Source of the DNA: Mesorhizobium escarrei
Lineage (GTDB): Bacteria; Pseudomonadota; Alphaproteobacteria; Rhizobiales; Rhizobiaceae
Direction: 5' to 3'
Length of the DNA: 64,000 nucleotides
Assembly: GCF_935825525.1 (NCBI RefSeq)
Contig: NZ_CAKXZT010000113.1
Span: 1-64,000, forward strand
A model generated the notes under the pieces. That model had not been told where the DNA came from. It saw nothing but the letters and a program-made list of their open reading frames with translations, and searched no databases. The position numbers and the translations under genes were made by a program. Numbering within the stretch: position 1 is the stretch's first letter; the number at the start of each line of letters is the position of its first letter. Shown piece after piece: positions 46,393-54,828 of this stretch.

Positions 46393-47961
46393 ATGTTGGA
46401 TCCGAATCCGGTCATGAGCTGGTGGAACGCCCCCCATCTCTACATGGTGCTGGTCGGTCTCGCCGGCATAGTTGTATGGCACGTCATTCCGCAGCGGCTC
46501 TCCACCACCAGGCTGATCGTCCAGATCGCCTTCTTCCTCACCATGTCGGTCCTGCTTCTTGACGGAGCTGTGGTTCCCTACCAGCCGACAGGAGGCAATG
46601 ACATAACCGCGGAAGCAATCCTCGTCGGGACCGCCAAGGTACTCTGGTGGATTCACCTCGCCTGGGCTCTGATCGGATTTGTTCGCATCTATCTCGTGTT
46701 CGAGCGAAAGCCGCGGGAGGCGCGCCTCCTGCAGGACCTCGTCGTCGGCATCGTCTACGTTGGAATGCTGCTGTCGATCTTCGCTTTCGTTTTCGGCGCA
46801 CCGGTCGGAACGCTGATTGCCACCTCGGGCGTCTTTGCGATCATACTCGGGCTGGCGCTCCAGAATACGTTGAGCGACGTCTTTTCCGGCATCGCGCTCA
46901 ATCTCGGCCGACCATATGTGCTTGGCGACTGGATCGTTCTCAGCGACGGCACCGAAGGCCGTGTCGTGGAGACCAACTGGCGATCTACCCACCTGCTCAC
47001 TTTGGCCCACAACGTCGTGGCGCTGCCGAACAGCTTTCTCGCGAAGCTTGGGCTGACCAATGTCAGCAGCCCTGAAGAGAGCCATGGGCTGTCCGTCACG
47101 ATAAGATTGGCTCCGACCAAAATGCCCGCCGTCGTCGCGGACGTCATGAACGCGGTTTTGCAAAGCAGCAACCTAATACTGAAAGAGCCGCCACCGGTGG
47201 TCGCTATCAAAGGTCTGGATGCGACAGCGATCGAGGTCGCCTTGTTTTTTCGCGTCGCAAATGTTGGCCAGCGAATTCCAGCGAGGAACGAAATCTTCGA
47301 TCTCGTCTATCGTCATTCCAAGTCCGCCGGCTTGCCGCTGGCGATGCCACCCTCCTCTTCGATTTTCATGAGCAGCCTGCCGAGCGAAGAGACGGAAAAT
47401 CTCCCGCGAGTCACGCCGATTAAGCTTATAAACGCCATACCGATATTCTCGGCCTTGACGGACAACGAAAAAGAGGCCCTCGCCGCGACGGCCACGGTGC
47501 GCACCTATCGCAAGGGCGACATTATAGCACGACAGGGAGAGATGCTGCCGTCCCTTATGGTCGTTCGGGCGGGCGTCATAGTCCGGGAACGCGGCGACGA
47601 TGACGCCCATCCGCAGGAGATCGGCCACCTCGCTCCCGGCGACTTTTTCGGAGAGTCAGGTCTGCTAGCGGGCATCGGCGAGACCTCGACATTGCGGGCC
47701 ATGAGCCACGTCGTGGTCTACGAAATTGACCAGCAAAGCTTTGCTCCCCTGCTGCTTGACCGGCCCGAAATGGCCGAAGATCTTGCGGCGATCCTGTCAG
47801 CCAGGATGTCGACCTTCGACGAAAGCGGGACAACCGGACAACAACATACGCGTTCGAAATTTGCGCTGCTCAAAGCCATGCACAAGGTTTTTCACGCCGT
47901 ACCGTTCCGGCGCGTTTTGAGCGCCGACAGACAGGGCGCACAAGAAGGAAGAAAGCCATGA
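46393..47961 (+). CDS. MscS-family mechanosensitive channel with C-terminal cyclic-nucleotide-binding domain
   Basis: 522 aa. Helices at about 8-30, 36-55, 75-100 and 110-155 lead to the MscS pore and beta domains (IILGLALQNTLSDVFSGIAL; YVLGDWIVLSDGTEGRVVET). After about residue 365, an extra domain matches the cAMP-receptor/cNMP fold (FSALTDNEKEALAATATVRT, GDFFGESGLLAG). This is the MscS-CNG (bCNG-like) arrangement, a channel whose gating may be cyclic-nucleotide-controlled. The stop overlaps the pirin start by 4 bp (ATGA). ATG 46393 is chosen for its GAGG ribosome site; 46354 is also in frame. Confidence 0.9.
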   Translation: MLDPNPVMSWWNAPHLYMVLVGLAGIVVWHVIPQRLSTTRLIVQIAFFLTMSVLLLDGAVVPYQPTGGNDITAEAILVGTAKVLWWIHLAWALIGFVRIYLVFERKPREARLLQDLVVGIVYVGMLLSIFAFVFGAPVGTLIATSGVFAIILGLALQNTLSDVFSGIALNLGRPYVLGDWIVLSDGTEGRVVETNWRSTHLLTLAHNVVALPNSFLAKLGLTNVSSPEESHGLSVTIRLAPTKMPAVVADVMNAVLQSSNLILKEPPPVVAIKGLDATAIEVALFFRVANVGQRIPARNEIFDLVYRHSKSAGLPLAMPPSSSIFMSSLPSEETENLPRVTPIKLINAIPIFSALTDNEKEALAATATVRTYRKGDIIARQGEMLPSLMVVRAGVIVRERGDDDAHPQEIGHLAPGDFFGESGLLAGIGETSTLRAMSHVVVYEIDQQSFAPLLLDRPEMAEDLAAILSARMSTFDESGTTGQQHTRSKFALLKAMHKVFHAVPFRRVLSADRQGAQEGRKP

Positions 47962-48890
47962 CCATCCGACAAGGCGGCGTCATAGACATCGACACAGTCG
48001 TTTTGCCGGTGTCCAGTGAGCTGGTGAGCGGTTTCAAGGTGCGGCGCGTATTGCCCTCCAAGTATGGGCGAATGGTCGGGCCCTTTGTTCTCTTCGACCA
48101 AATGGGTCCTGCGGTGTTTAATACCGGTCAGGGTTTCGACGTGGGGCCGCATCCCCATATCGGCCTCGCGGCCGTAACCTACCTGATCGATGGGGAGATC
48201 GTTCACCGGGACAGTCTCGGGAAGGTGCAGGCTCTCCGCCCCGGTGAAGTCAGCTGGATGACGGCGGGTTCGGGGATCGTCCATTCCGAACGGACGCCGC
48301 CGGAGGCTCGGGCGTCCGGGAGCAATTTTTTCGGCATTCAGGCCTGGGTTGCCCTTCCTTGCAGGCATGAGGAAGTCGCTGCCGATTTTGCCCACTACAG
48401 TGAGCCGGAGATACCGAGGACGTGTGCAAGAGGAGTTGAGTTCACCTTGATCGCCGGAGCCTCGGACGGTTTTGTCTCGCCGGTAAGAACTTTCTCCGAC
48501 ATGGTGTTCGCCGAAATCGTCCTCACCAGCGGCGCGCGATACCAGGTCAGGCCCGAACATCACGAGCGGGCGGTCTATGTCGTCGCCGGCGAAGTTGAGA
48601 TCGTCGGCCGGCCGGGCTCGTTCCGCGCGGCCGAACTGATTCTGCTGGAACCCGGCGCCGAGATCGTGCTCAAGGCGCCGGCCTTTCATTCATCACGACT
48701 GATGCTGATGGGAGGAGAGCCCTTTCCCGAACCCAGGCACGTCTACTGGAACTTCGTCTCCTCCTCCGCTGAACGGATCGAGCAGGCCAAGACCGATTGG
48801 CGTGAACGCCGGTTCCCGGAAGTGCCTGGGGAGGAAGAATTCGCCCCTCTGCCGAAGGATCTGGATCAGAACGCAAATGGCTTACCCTGA
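47958..48890 (+). CDS. Pirin-family bicupin protein
   Basis: 310 aa, coupled to the channel gene by a 4-bp overlap. The N-terminal cupin has the metal motif GPHPHIGLAAVTYLIDG (about 54-71) and SGIVHSE further on, as in pirin, which can act as quercetinase or redox-linked regulator. The second cupin (about 170-285) lacks a full metal set. Ending overlaps convergently with a DUF1810 remnant. Confidence 0.9.
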   Translation: MTIRQGGVIDIDTVVLPVSSELVSGFKVRRVLPSKYGRMVGPFVLFDQMGPAVFNTGQGFDVGPHPHIGLAAVTYLIDGEIVHRDSLGKVQALRPGEVSWMTAGSGIVHSERTPPEARASGSNFFGIQAWVALPCRHEEVAADFAHYSEPEIPRTCARGVEFTLIAGASDGFVSPVRTFSDMVFAEIVLTSGARYQVRPEHHERAVYVVAGEVEIVGRPGSFRAAELILLEPGAEIVLKAPAFHSSRLMLMGGEPFPEPRHVYWNFVSSSAERIEQAKTDWRERRFPEVPGEEEFAPLPKDLDQNANGLP

Positions 48891-49434
48891 TCTCCCTTGG
48901 CCGGCATGCGACCGCACGCGGCACGGCGGAATGTCCAGCTTGGCCAGACCGTCGAGAAAGCTGATGGGCGCGAAGCTTTCTGCCTCTTCGAGGGTGCGAG
49001 GCAACCGGCGATAAAGCGGATTCGCGTCATGGTGTCCTCGTCGAGCAAACCGTTGAACCAGACGTCGAACATGGTTTCGAACAGGAACTCGTCATAGCTG
49101 GCTTCGGAGAACAGCGTCAGCGACGCCTGCAGTTTGCGTGCATCGACATCGCCAAAGACGGTGCGGACGCTGACGTCGATCAGCCGCTGTAGCGTGCGGA
49201 CGCTTTCGCGATTGCGTCCTACAGCAGCGGCGAGGAGACATAGGCATTGGCCTCGTCGAGCGATCTGATCGCGTAAGGCTCGAGCGTACAGTCGCTTCTG
49301 CGAGAGGCCAGCCCGGGGGAACATGAACTCCATGCAGGGAGTACACATCATTCCACGACGCAGGATGCGAATGGCATCTTCGTAACCGGATCCTGCGCGT
49401 GGACGAATCTCTGCAGGTTGTATTCGTCATCCAT
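48866..49434 (-). pseudogene. DUF1810-family gene, multiply frameshifted
   Basis: ATG 49434 starts MDDEYNLQRFVHAQDPV, the DUF1810 beginning, then the frame breaks. In a second frame AIRILRRGMMCTPCMEFMFP continues, in a third YAIRSLDEANAYVSSPLL runs to a stop, and in a fourth VFGDVDARKLQASLTLFSEA and the end of the domain are read. All the pieces are in the right order on the minus strand, so a whole gene was present and has at least three frame changes. Confidence 0.72.
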
Positions 49435-49477
49435 GACGGCTCACCCGATCTTCCCCGAAGCAGCAAATTGCGTCCAA

Positions 49478-49752
49478 TCATCCAGCAAGAACGTCTGAAT
49501 ATTGCGGGTTCTTGACGAGGAACCGGTCCATGAACGGGCATTTCGGGATTGCTTTGCGGCCGGTTTTGCGCAGCAGCTCGAAAGTGCCGTGCGCCAACTG
49601 CGACGCGATCCCTGTCCGGAGAATTCCAACGGAATCTCCGTATGGATCAGGACAACCCGCCCGTTCTCGAGCCTGTAGTAGGCCGCAGCGAGCGCTTCAT
49701 CTGCAATCGGCAGCTCGAACCGATGTTGTTGCGTATTTTCCGTGACCTTCAT
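49478..49752 (-). pseudogene. GNAT-type acetyltransferase, single frameshift
   Basis: ATG 49752 gives FELPIADEALAAAYYRLENG and the acetyl-CoA motif start LEFSGQG. A one-base loss then shifts the frame. The other frame restores IASQLAHGTFELLRKTGRKA ... YSDVLAG to the stop at 49478. It is the short YidJ-like GNAT class (about 90 aa). The shift falls in a GGG run near 49620, so sequencing error should be excluded. Confidence 0.72.
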
Positions 49753-49880
49753 TTAAATGTCCTCGACTGTGTGCCGGATATGTCTCAGACGGGCGGTTGC
49801 AGGCGTCATTGTCGCTTGGTGAGAATGTCTGGGGCGCTGTGAGCGCCGGCGGATCAGGTCGGCCAGCGCCCGGAAGACGG

Positions 49881-50093
49881 TCATGCCATAGTCCTTCCGA
49901 GAATCGCTTGAACCCGACGAGGCTCGACACAAGAATACCTCTTAAGTTGATATCCGGGGTTCTTGTTGATGAAGTCGGCAGCCTTGGTTTGCCCCGTCAT
50001 GAGGCACTCCGTAAACTGCATCTGTTCTCCTATCATCGGCTGGCATTGCTGCCCCGACGAGAGACATACCCATAATACGAGGATGCTGGTCAT
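49881..50093 (-). CDS. Small cysteine-containing protein, function unknown
   Basis: 70 aa after ATAGGAGAG at good spacing. N-terminal hydrophobic segment MTSILVLWVCLSS (possible short signal), then four cysteines in CQPMIGEQMQFTECLM, with a C-terminal YSCVEPRRVQ. Similar to short uncharacterised Mesorhizobium proteins. It sits 23 bp after the soluble kinase gene on the same strand, so it may be cotranscribed from promoter copy C. Confidence 0.6.
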   Translation of the reverse strand: MTSILVLWVCLSSGQQCQPMIGEQMQFTECLMTGQTKAADFINKNPGYQLKRYSCVEPRRVQAILGRTMA

Positions 50094-50116
50094 CGAACTC
50101 TCCTATCGGTTTGCAG

Positions 50117-50881
50117 TTAGTCATGCCAAGCCTGCATTGCGGGCAGCCGCAATATCACTGTCGTGCCCGACCCAAGGGTGCTCTCAATGTCTACACTTCC
50201 GCCAGTTTCCTCCGCGAAGCGTTTCACCATCGGCAAGCCGACGCCGCCCAGGCCTGCGCCCTTGGTGGTGAAAAAGGGATCGAAGGCCCGGAGCATGGTC
50301 TCCCGCGTCATTCCGATGCCGCTGTCCTCAATCCGCAGCTCGACGACGGTGGCCGGACCATGAACGACCGCAGCGGCGTTTATTGCGATCAACCCGCCGT
50401 CCGGCATTGCGTCGCGCGCGTTGAATACGAGATTCAAGACCGCGTTTTGCAAACCCAGGGGATCACATTTCGCAGCGGGTAGATCGCGCCCAACGCGAAC
50501 CTCGAGACGGACGTTGGTGTCCCATGCGCTTCGGATGAGGTTTTCGACCGCGGCTAGGCAGGCGCTCACGCTTGTCTGTTCAAGCGTGTAATAGTTCTCT
50601 GCGGCACCGCCTACCGTCTGCTGGACGAGCACGCCGGCTCGCTGCAGGGCAGCCTTGGCGCTGGCAATCACGGGATCGAGAGTTGGGGCCGTCGAGACAC
50701 TCGGGTCGCGAGCAATCCGATTTAGCGCGGATAACGCGACCTGAATAAGATTGCCCAGATCATGAACAATGCCGGCGGTGGACTGCTCTACAGGCGCGTC
50801 GGGCAGGGAAACATCGCTAGTCCGGGCAAAGACATAGTTGCCGGCCGTTCCTGATCTTGTTTCCGCGCCTGACATTTTCAT
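50117..50881 (-). CDS. Soluble sensor histidine kinase
   Basis: 254 aa without membrane segments or a sensor domain. Phospho-His40 in GIVHDLGNLIQVALS, then a HATPase domain with NLVFNARDAMPDGG, IEDSGIGM and GLGGVGLPMVKRFAEETGG. The HDLGN box and lack of input domain fit the class of kinases that act with cytosolic signals or as phosphatases of other systems. The start is 40 nt after the predicted start of promoter copy C, so this kinase is likely a target of the same activator. Confidence 0.88.
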   Translation of the reverse strand: MKMSGAETRSGTAGNYVFARTSDVSLPDAPVEQSTAGIVHDLGNLIQVALSALNRIARDPSVSTAPTLDPVIASAKAALQRAGVLVQQTVGGAAENYYTLEQTSVSACLAAVENLIRSAWDTNVRLEVRVGRDLPAAKCDPLGLQNAVLNLVFNARDAMPDGGLIAINAAAVVHGPATVVELRIEDSGIGMTRETMLRAFDPFFTTKGAGLGGVGLPMVKRFAEETGGSVDIESTLGSGTTVILRLPAMQAWHD

Positions 50882-51324
50882 GCCCCCTTCTGTTCGGTCG
50901 ACACTTGGCGGCTTGGTCGTACGGGGACGCTATATTGAGGAGCATTCGCGGGTCGATTGGATCGAGGATGAGGACAGGCCATACCGCGGTATATGTCCCG
51001 CTGCAGTTTTCGCTGGATTGCTCGTCATAGCGCCCATGACGAGCGATGGAGCCAGATACCAGGGGGCGTCAGTCAGGGGCGCGACCAAACCTGCCAGCCC
51101 CGGTGCGCTGCCCGCGGAATGTCGACGCCTCCTTATTCCAGCGGTGCGGTCGATCGATGCCGTGAACCTCGTCCTCCGCCGACTACTGGCTACGCCTGCC
51201 AATCCCCGGGTGCAGCAGTCCTAGACTTTCGGATCACGTGACCGCGCCGTCCGTCGAATATTTTCGCGCGCCAAGTGGGCGCATTCTCCTCGGCATCGGA
51301 CGACCGCCGCACAGGAGAAGACGC
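50882..51324. other. 443-bp non-coding gap with promoter copy C
   Basis: Holds the module at 50928-50992 reading toward the kinase. The remainder up to the hydrolase remnant at 51325 shows no gene I can support. Confidence 0.5.
50928..50992 (-). promoter_or_regulatory. Palindrome-activated promoter module, copy C
   Basis: Perfect ATACCGCGGTAT (50981-50992), then on the minus strand CCTCGAT, ATCGACC (-35-like), and CCTCAATATAGCG (-10-like). The spacing equals that in A and B to the base. The predicted start near 50921 gives a 40-nt leader to the kinase ATG. Confidence 0.75.
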
Positions 51325-51492
51325 GTGCACACGATCATCAGAGTTCTGGCCCTTGTTTATGCATGTTGCGTGTCGGACAGCGCGACGGCGCAGGCCGCGT
51401 CTATCGTCGTCGAGGGCGGATCGCACGCGCTGATGGTCTCGCATCCCGGCGGGGTCGCCTCGCTCATCGAGGAAGCCGCATCGGCACCGTGA
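51325..51492 (+). pseudogene. Secreted alpha/beta hydrolase collapsed to signal peptide plus C-terminal tail
   Basis: GTG 51325 follows CAGGAGAAGAC. Residues 1-24 are a signal peptide (HTIIRVLALVYACCV ... ATAQA). Immediately after comes VVEGGSHALMVSHPGGVASL, the usual C-terminal end of alpha/beta hydrolases including the catalytic His. The hydrolase core is missing, so this is an in-frame internal deletion. The reading frame remains open and could still be expressed as a 55-aa secreted peptide. Confidence 0.6.
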
Positions 51493-51551
51493 CGAAACCG
51501 GCCGCCTTGCGCCGGCTGCGTTCGGCAAGTGCAAGCTCAGGAGACATTAAC

Positions 51552-51818
51552 ATGAAAATCGTGGTCATTGGTGGCACCCGGTACATCCGGTCAGCGACCG
51601 TCGAGAGGCTGCGCAGCCAGGGTCACGAAGTCGTGGCTGCGTCCCCTAGACCTCGTGTCAGCACAATAACCATAACCGCGGCGCCCCGCGACCCGGGCTA
51701 CGCTGGTCGGCCGTTCAGGGAGTTCCTCGAGAAGCTATGGCTCGGCCGCTTCCAACCTCGCATCGGGGTCGTGAGTTCATGGCCCAGCGGAGGGGAGGCC
51801 GAGAAGACGGCATTTTGA
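51552..51818 (+). pseudogene. Partial duplicate of the NmrA-like SDR gene
   Basis: The first 35 residues, MKIVVIGGTRYIRSATVERL ..., repeat those of the intact SDR that starts 363 bp further on (MKIVVIGGTGLIGSKTVERL). The glycine-rich loop is damaged (GTRYIRS in place of GTGLIGS), and from about residue 45 the homology ends and the frame becomes arginine- and proline-rich. A decayed tandem copy. Confidence 0.7.
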
Positions 51819-51914
51819 TGAGGCATGACCCGCGCCTCGACCGTCCAGCGCGCGACCGAGGCGTCGGCAGCATCCCAAGCAAATCATTTCTCAAGATCAG
51901 AATAGGAGAGTGAC

Positions 51915-52673
51915 ATGAAGATCGTGGTTATCGGGGGCACCGGCCTCATCGGCTCGAAGACGGTCGAGAGGCTGAGCGTAAAAGGTCATGACGTCATCGC
52001 GGCCTCGCCTAACACGGGCGTCAATACCATCACAGGCCAAGGCCTGACGGAGGCGCTTGCGGGAGCGCAGGTCGTCATCGACCTGGCGAACTCGCCCTCT
52101 TTTGAGGAAAGTGCCGTCCTGGAGTTTTTCGAGACCTCGGGCCGCAACCTTCTCGCCGTCGGGAAGGCTGCGGGAGTGAAGCACCACATCGCGCTGTCGG
52201 TCGTTGGCGCCGAGCGCTTGCCAAAGAGCGCCTATCTCCGCGCCAAAATGGTGCAGGAGCGACTGATCAGAGAATCCGGAATCCCCTACACGATTGTCCA
52301 CTCCACCCAGTTCTTCGAGTTCCTTGGTGGCATCGCGCAATCCGGGACGGTCGGAGACACCGTCACGGTATCGTCGGCCTATTTCCAGCCCATCGCATCG
52401 GATGACGTCGCAGACTTCATGGCCGACGTGGCCCTTTCTCCGCCGATCAACAGCGTGACGGAGATTGCTGGGCCCGAGCCTGTCCGCATGAACGAGCTCG
52501 TCGCACGTTTTCTAATGGAAGCCAACGATCCGCGAAAAGTTCTCGGCGATCCGCATGCGCTCTACTTCGGCACGGAGCTCGACGACAGATCTCTCGTGCC
52601 GGGCAATCACCCGCGAATCGGCGCAATACGCTTCGAAGACTGGTTCAGCCACGCTTCGCCGCAGCGACACTGA
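51915..52673 (+). CDS. NmrA-like SDR-family NAD(P)-binding oxidoreductase
   Basis: 252 aa atypical short-chain dehydrogenase: GGTGLIGSKTVERL (7-20) is the dinucleotide loop, followed by VIDLANSP, HHIALSVVGAERLP and the Tyr-x-x-x-Lys-like SAYLRAKM. It begins after GGAGAGTGAC. Similar proteins include NAD(P)H-binding quinone or flavin reductases and redox sensors. Reads in the same direction as the hydrolase, cupin, CBS and GST genes that follow. Confidence 0.85.
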   Translation: MKIVVIGGTGLIGSKTVERLSVKGHDVIAASPNTGVNTITGQGLTEALAGAQVVIDLANSPSFEESAVLEFFETSGRNLLAVGKAAGVKHHIALSVVGAERLPKSAYLRAKMVQERLIRESGIPYTIVHSTQFFEFLGGIAQSGTVGDTVTVSSAYFQPIASDDVADFMADVALSPPINSVTEIAGPEPVRMNELVARFLMEANDPRKVLGDPHALYFGTELDDRSLVPGNHPRIGAIRFEDWFSHASPQRH

Positions 52674-52739
52674 TCCGCATCCCCCGCGGCTCGGGCGTCG
52701 CCCCGATGCCGCGACCGCCTCACTCAAAGGATCGACACG

Positions 52740-53708
52740 ATGATAGACGACTTCCTTTCTCCCGCAGGACCATCGCGGCGTGATGTCTTGCTAGGCGGAC
52801 TAGCCGCCACTGTTGCAGCCGGTCTGCCCATAGCTGCGCAGGCGCAAACCCCTTCCTCCCCCAGCTCAACCAAAGGAGCAATGACCATGAGCACGATCAC
52901 CACCAAGGATGGCACAGAAATCTATTACAAGGACTGGGGCACGGGTCCGGTCATAACCTTCTCGCACGGCTGGCCGTTGAATTCTGACGCCTGGGATGGC
53001 CAGATGCTCTTCCTCGCGCAGAACGGTTTCCGCGTGGTCGCACACGACCGCCGTGGTCACGGCCGGTCGAGCCAGGCATCCTCCGGGAACGACATGGACG
53101 GCTATGCCGAGGATCTCGCGGCCGTCATCGAGGCGCTCGATCTCAAGGACGCCACGTTGGTGGGTCACTCAACGGGCGGCGGCGAGGTCGCTCGTTACAT
53201 AGGTCGGCACGGATCCAAGCGGGTCGCCAAGGCGGTTCTCATTGCTGCCGTTCCGCCGATCATGCTCAAGACCGAGGCCAATCCGGAAGGCTTGCCGATC
53301 GAAGTATTCGACGGCATTCGTGCCGGCGTCGCCGGCGATCGGTCGCAATACTACAAGGAGCTGGCCGTCGCCTTTTACGGCGCCAACCGGCCGGGCGCGA
53401 AAGTCTCGCAAGGCACGCTGGACCAGTTCTGGCTGTGGAGCATGCAGGCTGGAGCGAAGAACGCCTATGAGAGCGTCAAGGCATTTTCCGAGACGGACTT
53501 CACAGAGGATCTCAAGAAATTCGATGTCCCGACGCTGGTCCTGCACGGGGAAGACGATCAGATCGTCCCGGTCAAGGATTCGGCGCGGAAATCGGCGAAG
53601 CTGATCAAAGGCGCCAAGGATATCTACTACCCAGGCGCACCGCACGGCATCACCGCCACGCATCAGGATCAGGTCAACGCCGACCTGCTCGCCTTCATCA
53701 GGTCATAG
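52740..53708 (+). CDS. Tat-exported alpha/beta hydrolase (non-heme chloroperoxidase/esterase type)
   Basis: 322 aa. Residues 11-36 form a twin-arginine signal ([20 protein letters not shown] to AQA). The hydrolase starts at about residue 50 ([20 protein letters not shown]) with the oxyanion motif [11 protein letters not shown], nucleophile Ser144 (GHSTGG), acid in HGEDDQIVP and His in [10 protein letters not shown] second start (ATGACCATGAGC at 52881) is preceded by AAAGGAG inside the frame. Typical relatives begin there and are cytosolic, so the leader looks added to an ancestral enzyme. 66 bp after the SDR gene. Confidence 0.9.
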   Translation: MIDDFLSPAGPSRRDVLLGGLAATVAAGLPIAAQAQTPSSPSSTKGAMTMSTITTKDGTEIYYKDWGTGPVITFSHGWPLNSDAWDGQMLFLAQNGFRVVAHDRRGHGRSSQASSGNDMDGYAEDLAAVIEALDLKDATLVGHSTGGGEVARYIGRHGSKRVAKAVLIAAVPPIMLKTEANPEGLPIEVFDGIRAGVAGDRSQYYKELAVAFYGANRPGAKVSQGTLDQFWLWSMQAGAKNAYESVKAFSETDFTEDLKKFDVPTLVLHGEDDQIVPVKDSARKSAKLIKGAKDIYYPGAPHGITATHQDQVNADLLAFIRS

Positions 53709-53806
53709 GCTCACGCTGCACCCCCCTCAAGCGAGAGCCCGACCGCCGGCCGCCTCCCCTCCGGCCGGCGGTCACCCATCCTCAACCGCAAACCGGAGCT
53801 AAGACA

Positions 53807-54232
53807 ATGATCAGGACCATACTCTACAGCACCGCCGCTCTCGCGACCCTCGTCGCCACCGCGGCGCTTGCCGAAGATTCGGCGGGCGTGCCCTTCAAGG
53901 GCGTGAAGCTCGTCTACGACCACCCGCTTCCGAACGTACCCGGCAAGAGCATGAGAGGCGTGCTTGTCGAATATGAGCCGGGCGGCACGTCGCCCGCGCA
54001 TCTCCATCCCAAATCCGCCTTCATCTACGCCACGGTCCTTGAAGGGGCGATCAAGAGCCAGGTCAATGATGGCCCGGTAACCACCTATCGCGCCGGCGAA
54101 AGCTGGTCCGAGTATCCTGGCGATCGTCACAGCGTCAGCCAGAATGCCAGCGCAACCGAATCCGCCCGGCTGCTGGCCGTGTTCGTCGTCGACACCGACG
54201 AGACGGAACTGGTTATCCCGTACGACGAATAA
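53807..54232 (+). CDS. Secreted cupin-domain protein
   Basis: 141 aa with a signal peptide (1-22, ending ALA). A single cupin barrel follows: the first motif SPAHLHPKSAFIYATVLEGA supplies two histidines and a Glu-like position, and the second motif is EYPGDRHSVSQN. Similar proteins bind a metal and are of unknown activity. 98 bp after the hydrolase; follows a CGGAGC site. Confidence 0.82.
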   Translation: MIRTILYSTAALATLVATAALAEDSAGVPFKGVKLVYDHPLPNVPGKSMRGVLVEYEPGGTSPAHLHPKSAFIYATVLEGAIKSQVNDGPVTTYRAGESWSEYPGDRHSVSQNASATESARLLAVFVVDTDETELVIPYDE

Positions 54233-54331
54233 ACTAGGGGATTTCATCGCCTGTTTGAACGGGAGGAGCGCCGCGCCGTCGGAGCGTTTGAAGAATTCGG
54301 CGGCACGGCTAATCAACCAAGGACGGCAGCA

Positions 54332-54769
54332 ATGCTTATCGAGAAACTGCATGCCTTCACGTCGTCGCGTCTTGCGGTGATCGACTTCAATGCAACTGTG
54401 CAAGCGGCCGCCCTTTCGCTTTCCAGGCCCGGCATCGGCCTCGTTGTCGTGTGCAATGCCGGCGGAAGCGCTGAAGGCGTGCTCACCAAATCCGACCTCG
54501 TGCGCCATCTCACCGGGCCAACGTCCTCAACACCGCCGGTGTCCGACCTGATGTGCAGATCCATCGTCTCGTGCAGTCTGCAGGACGATGTTCATGACGT
54601 ATGGCAGACCATGGCCGCGCGACGCCTGCAGAACATTCCGGTGATCGACGTTGGCGTCAGGCCTCTCGGCATATTGGACATCCGGGACGCCATGAAAGTC
54701 CTGTTCGAGCAGGAAGAAATGCAGGAGAGGATGCTCTTCAACTACGTCACCGGCCTCGGCTACCGCTAG
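54332..54769 (+). CDS. CBS-pair protein
   Basis: 145 aa built of two CBS motifs (VIDFNATVQAAALSLSRPGI; IVSCSLQDDVHDVWQTMAAR) with the typical GVLTKSDLVRHL and GILDIRDAMKVL ends, so it should bind adenosine nucleotides. A C-terminal helix (EQEEMQERMLFNYVTGLGYR) follows. It is 99 bp after the cupin and 59 bp before the GST. Confidence 0.88.
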   Translation: MLIEKLHAFTSSRLAVIDFNATVQAAALSLSRPGIGLVVVCNAGGSAEGVLTKSDLVRHLTGPTSSTPPVSDLMCRSIVSCSLQDDVHDVWQTMAARRLQNIPVIDVGVRPLGILDIRDAMKVLFEQEEMQERMLFNYVTGLGYR

Positions 54770-54828
54770 CTGTTTCCTGCAGCGGTGCCGCGCCTCCTCC
54801 AGGAATCCTCCCCGAAAGGATTGTGAAC

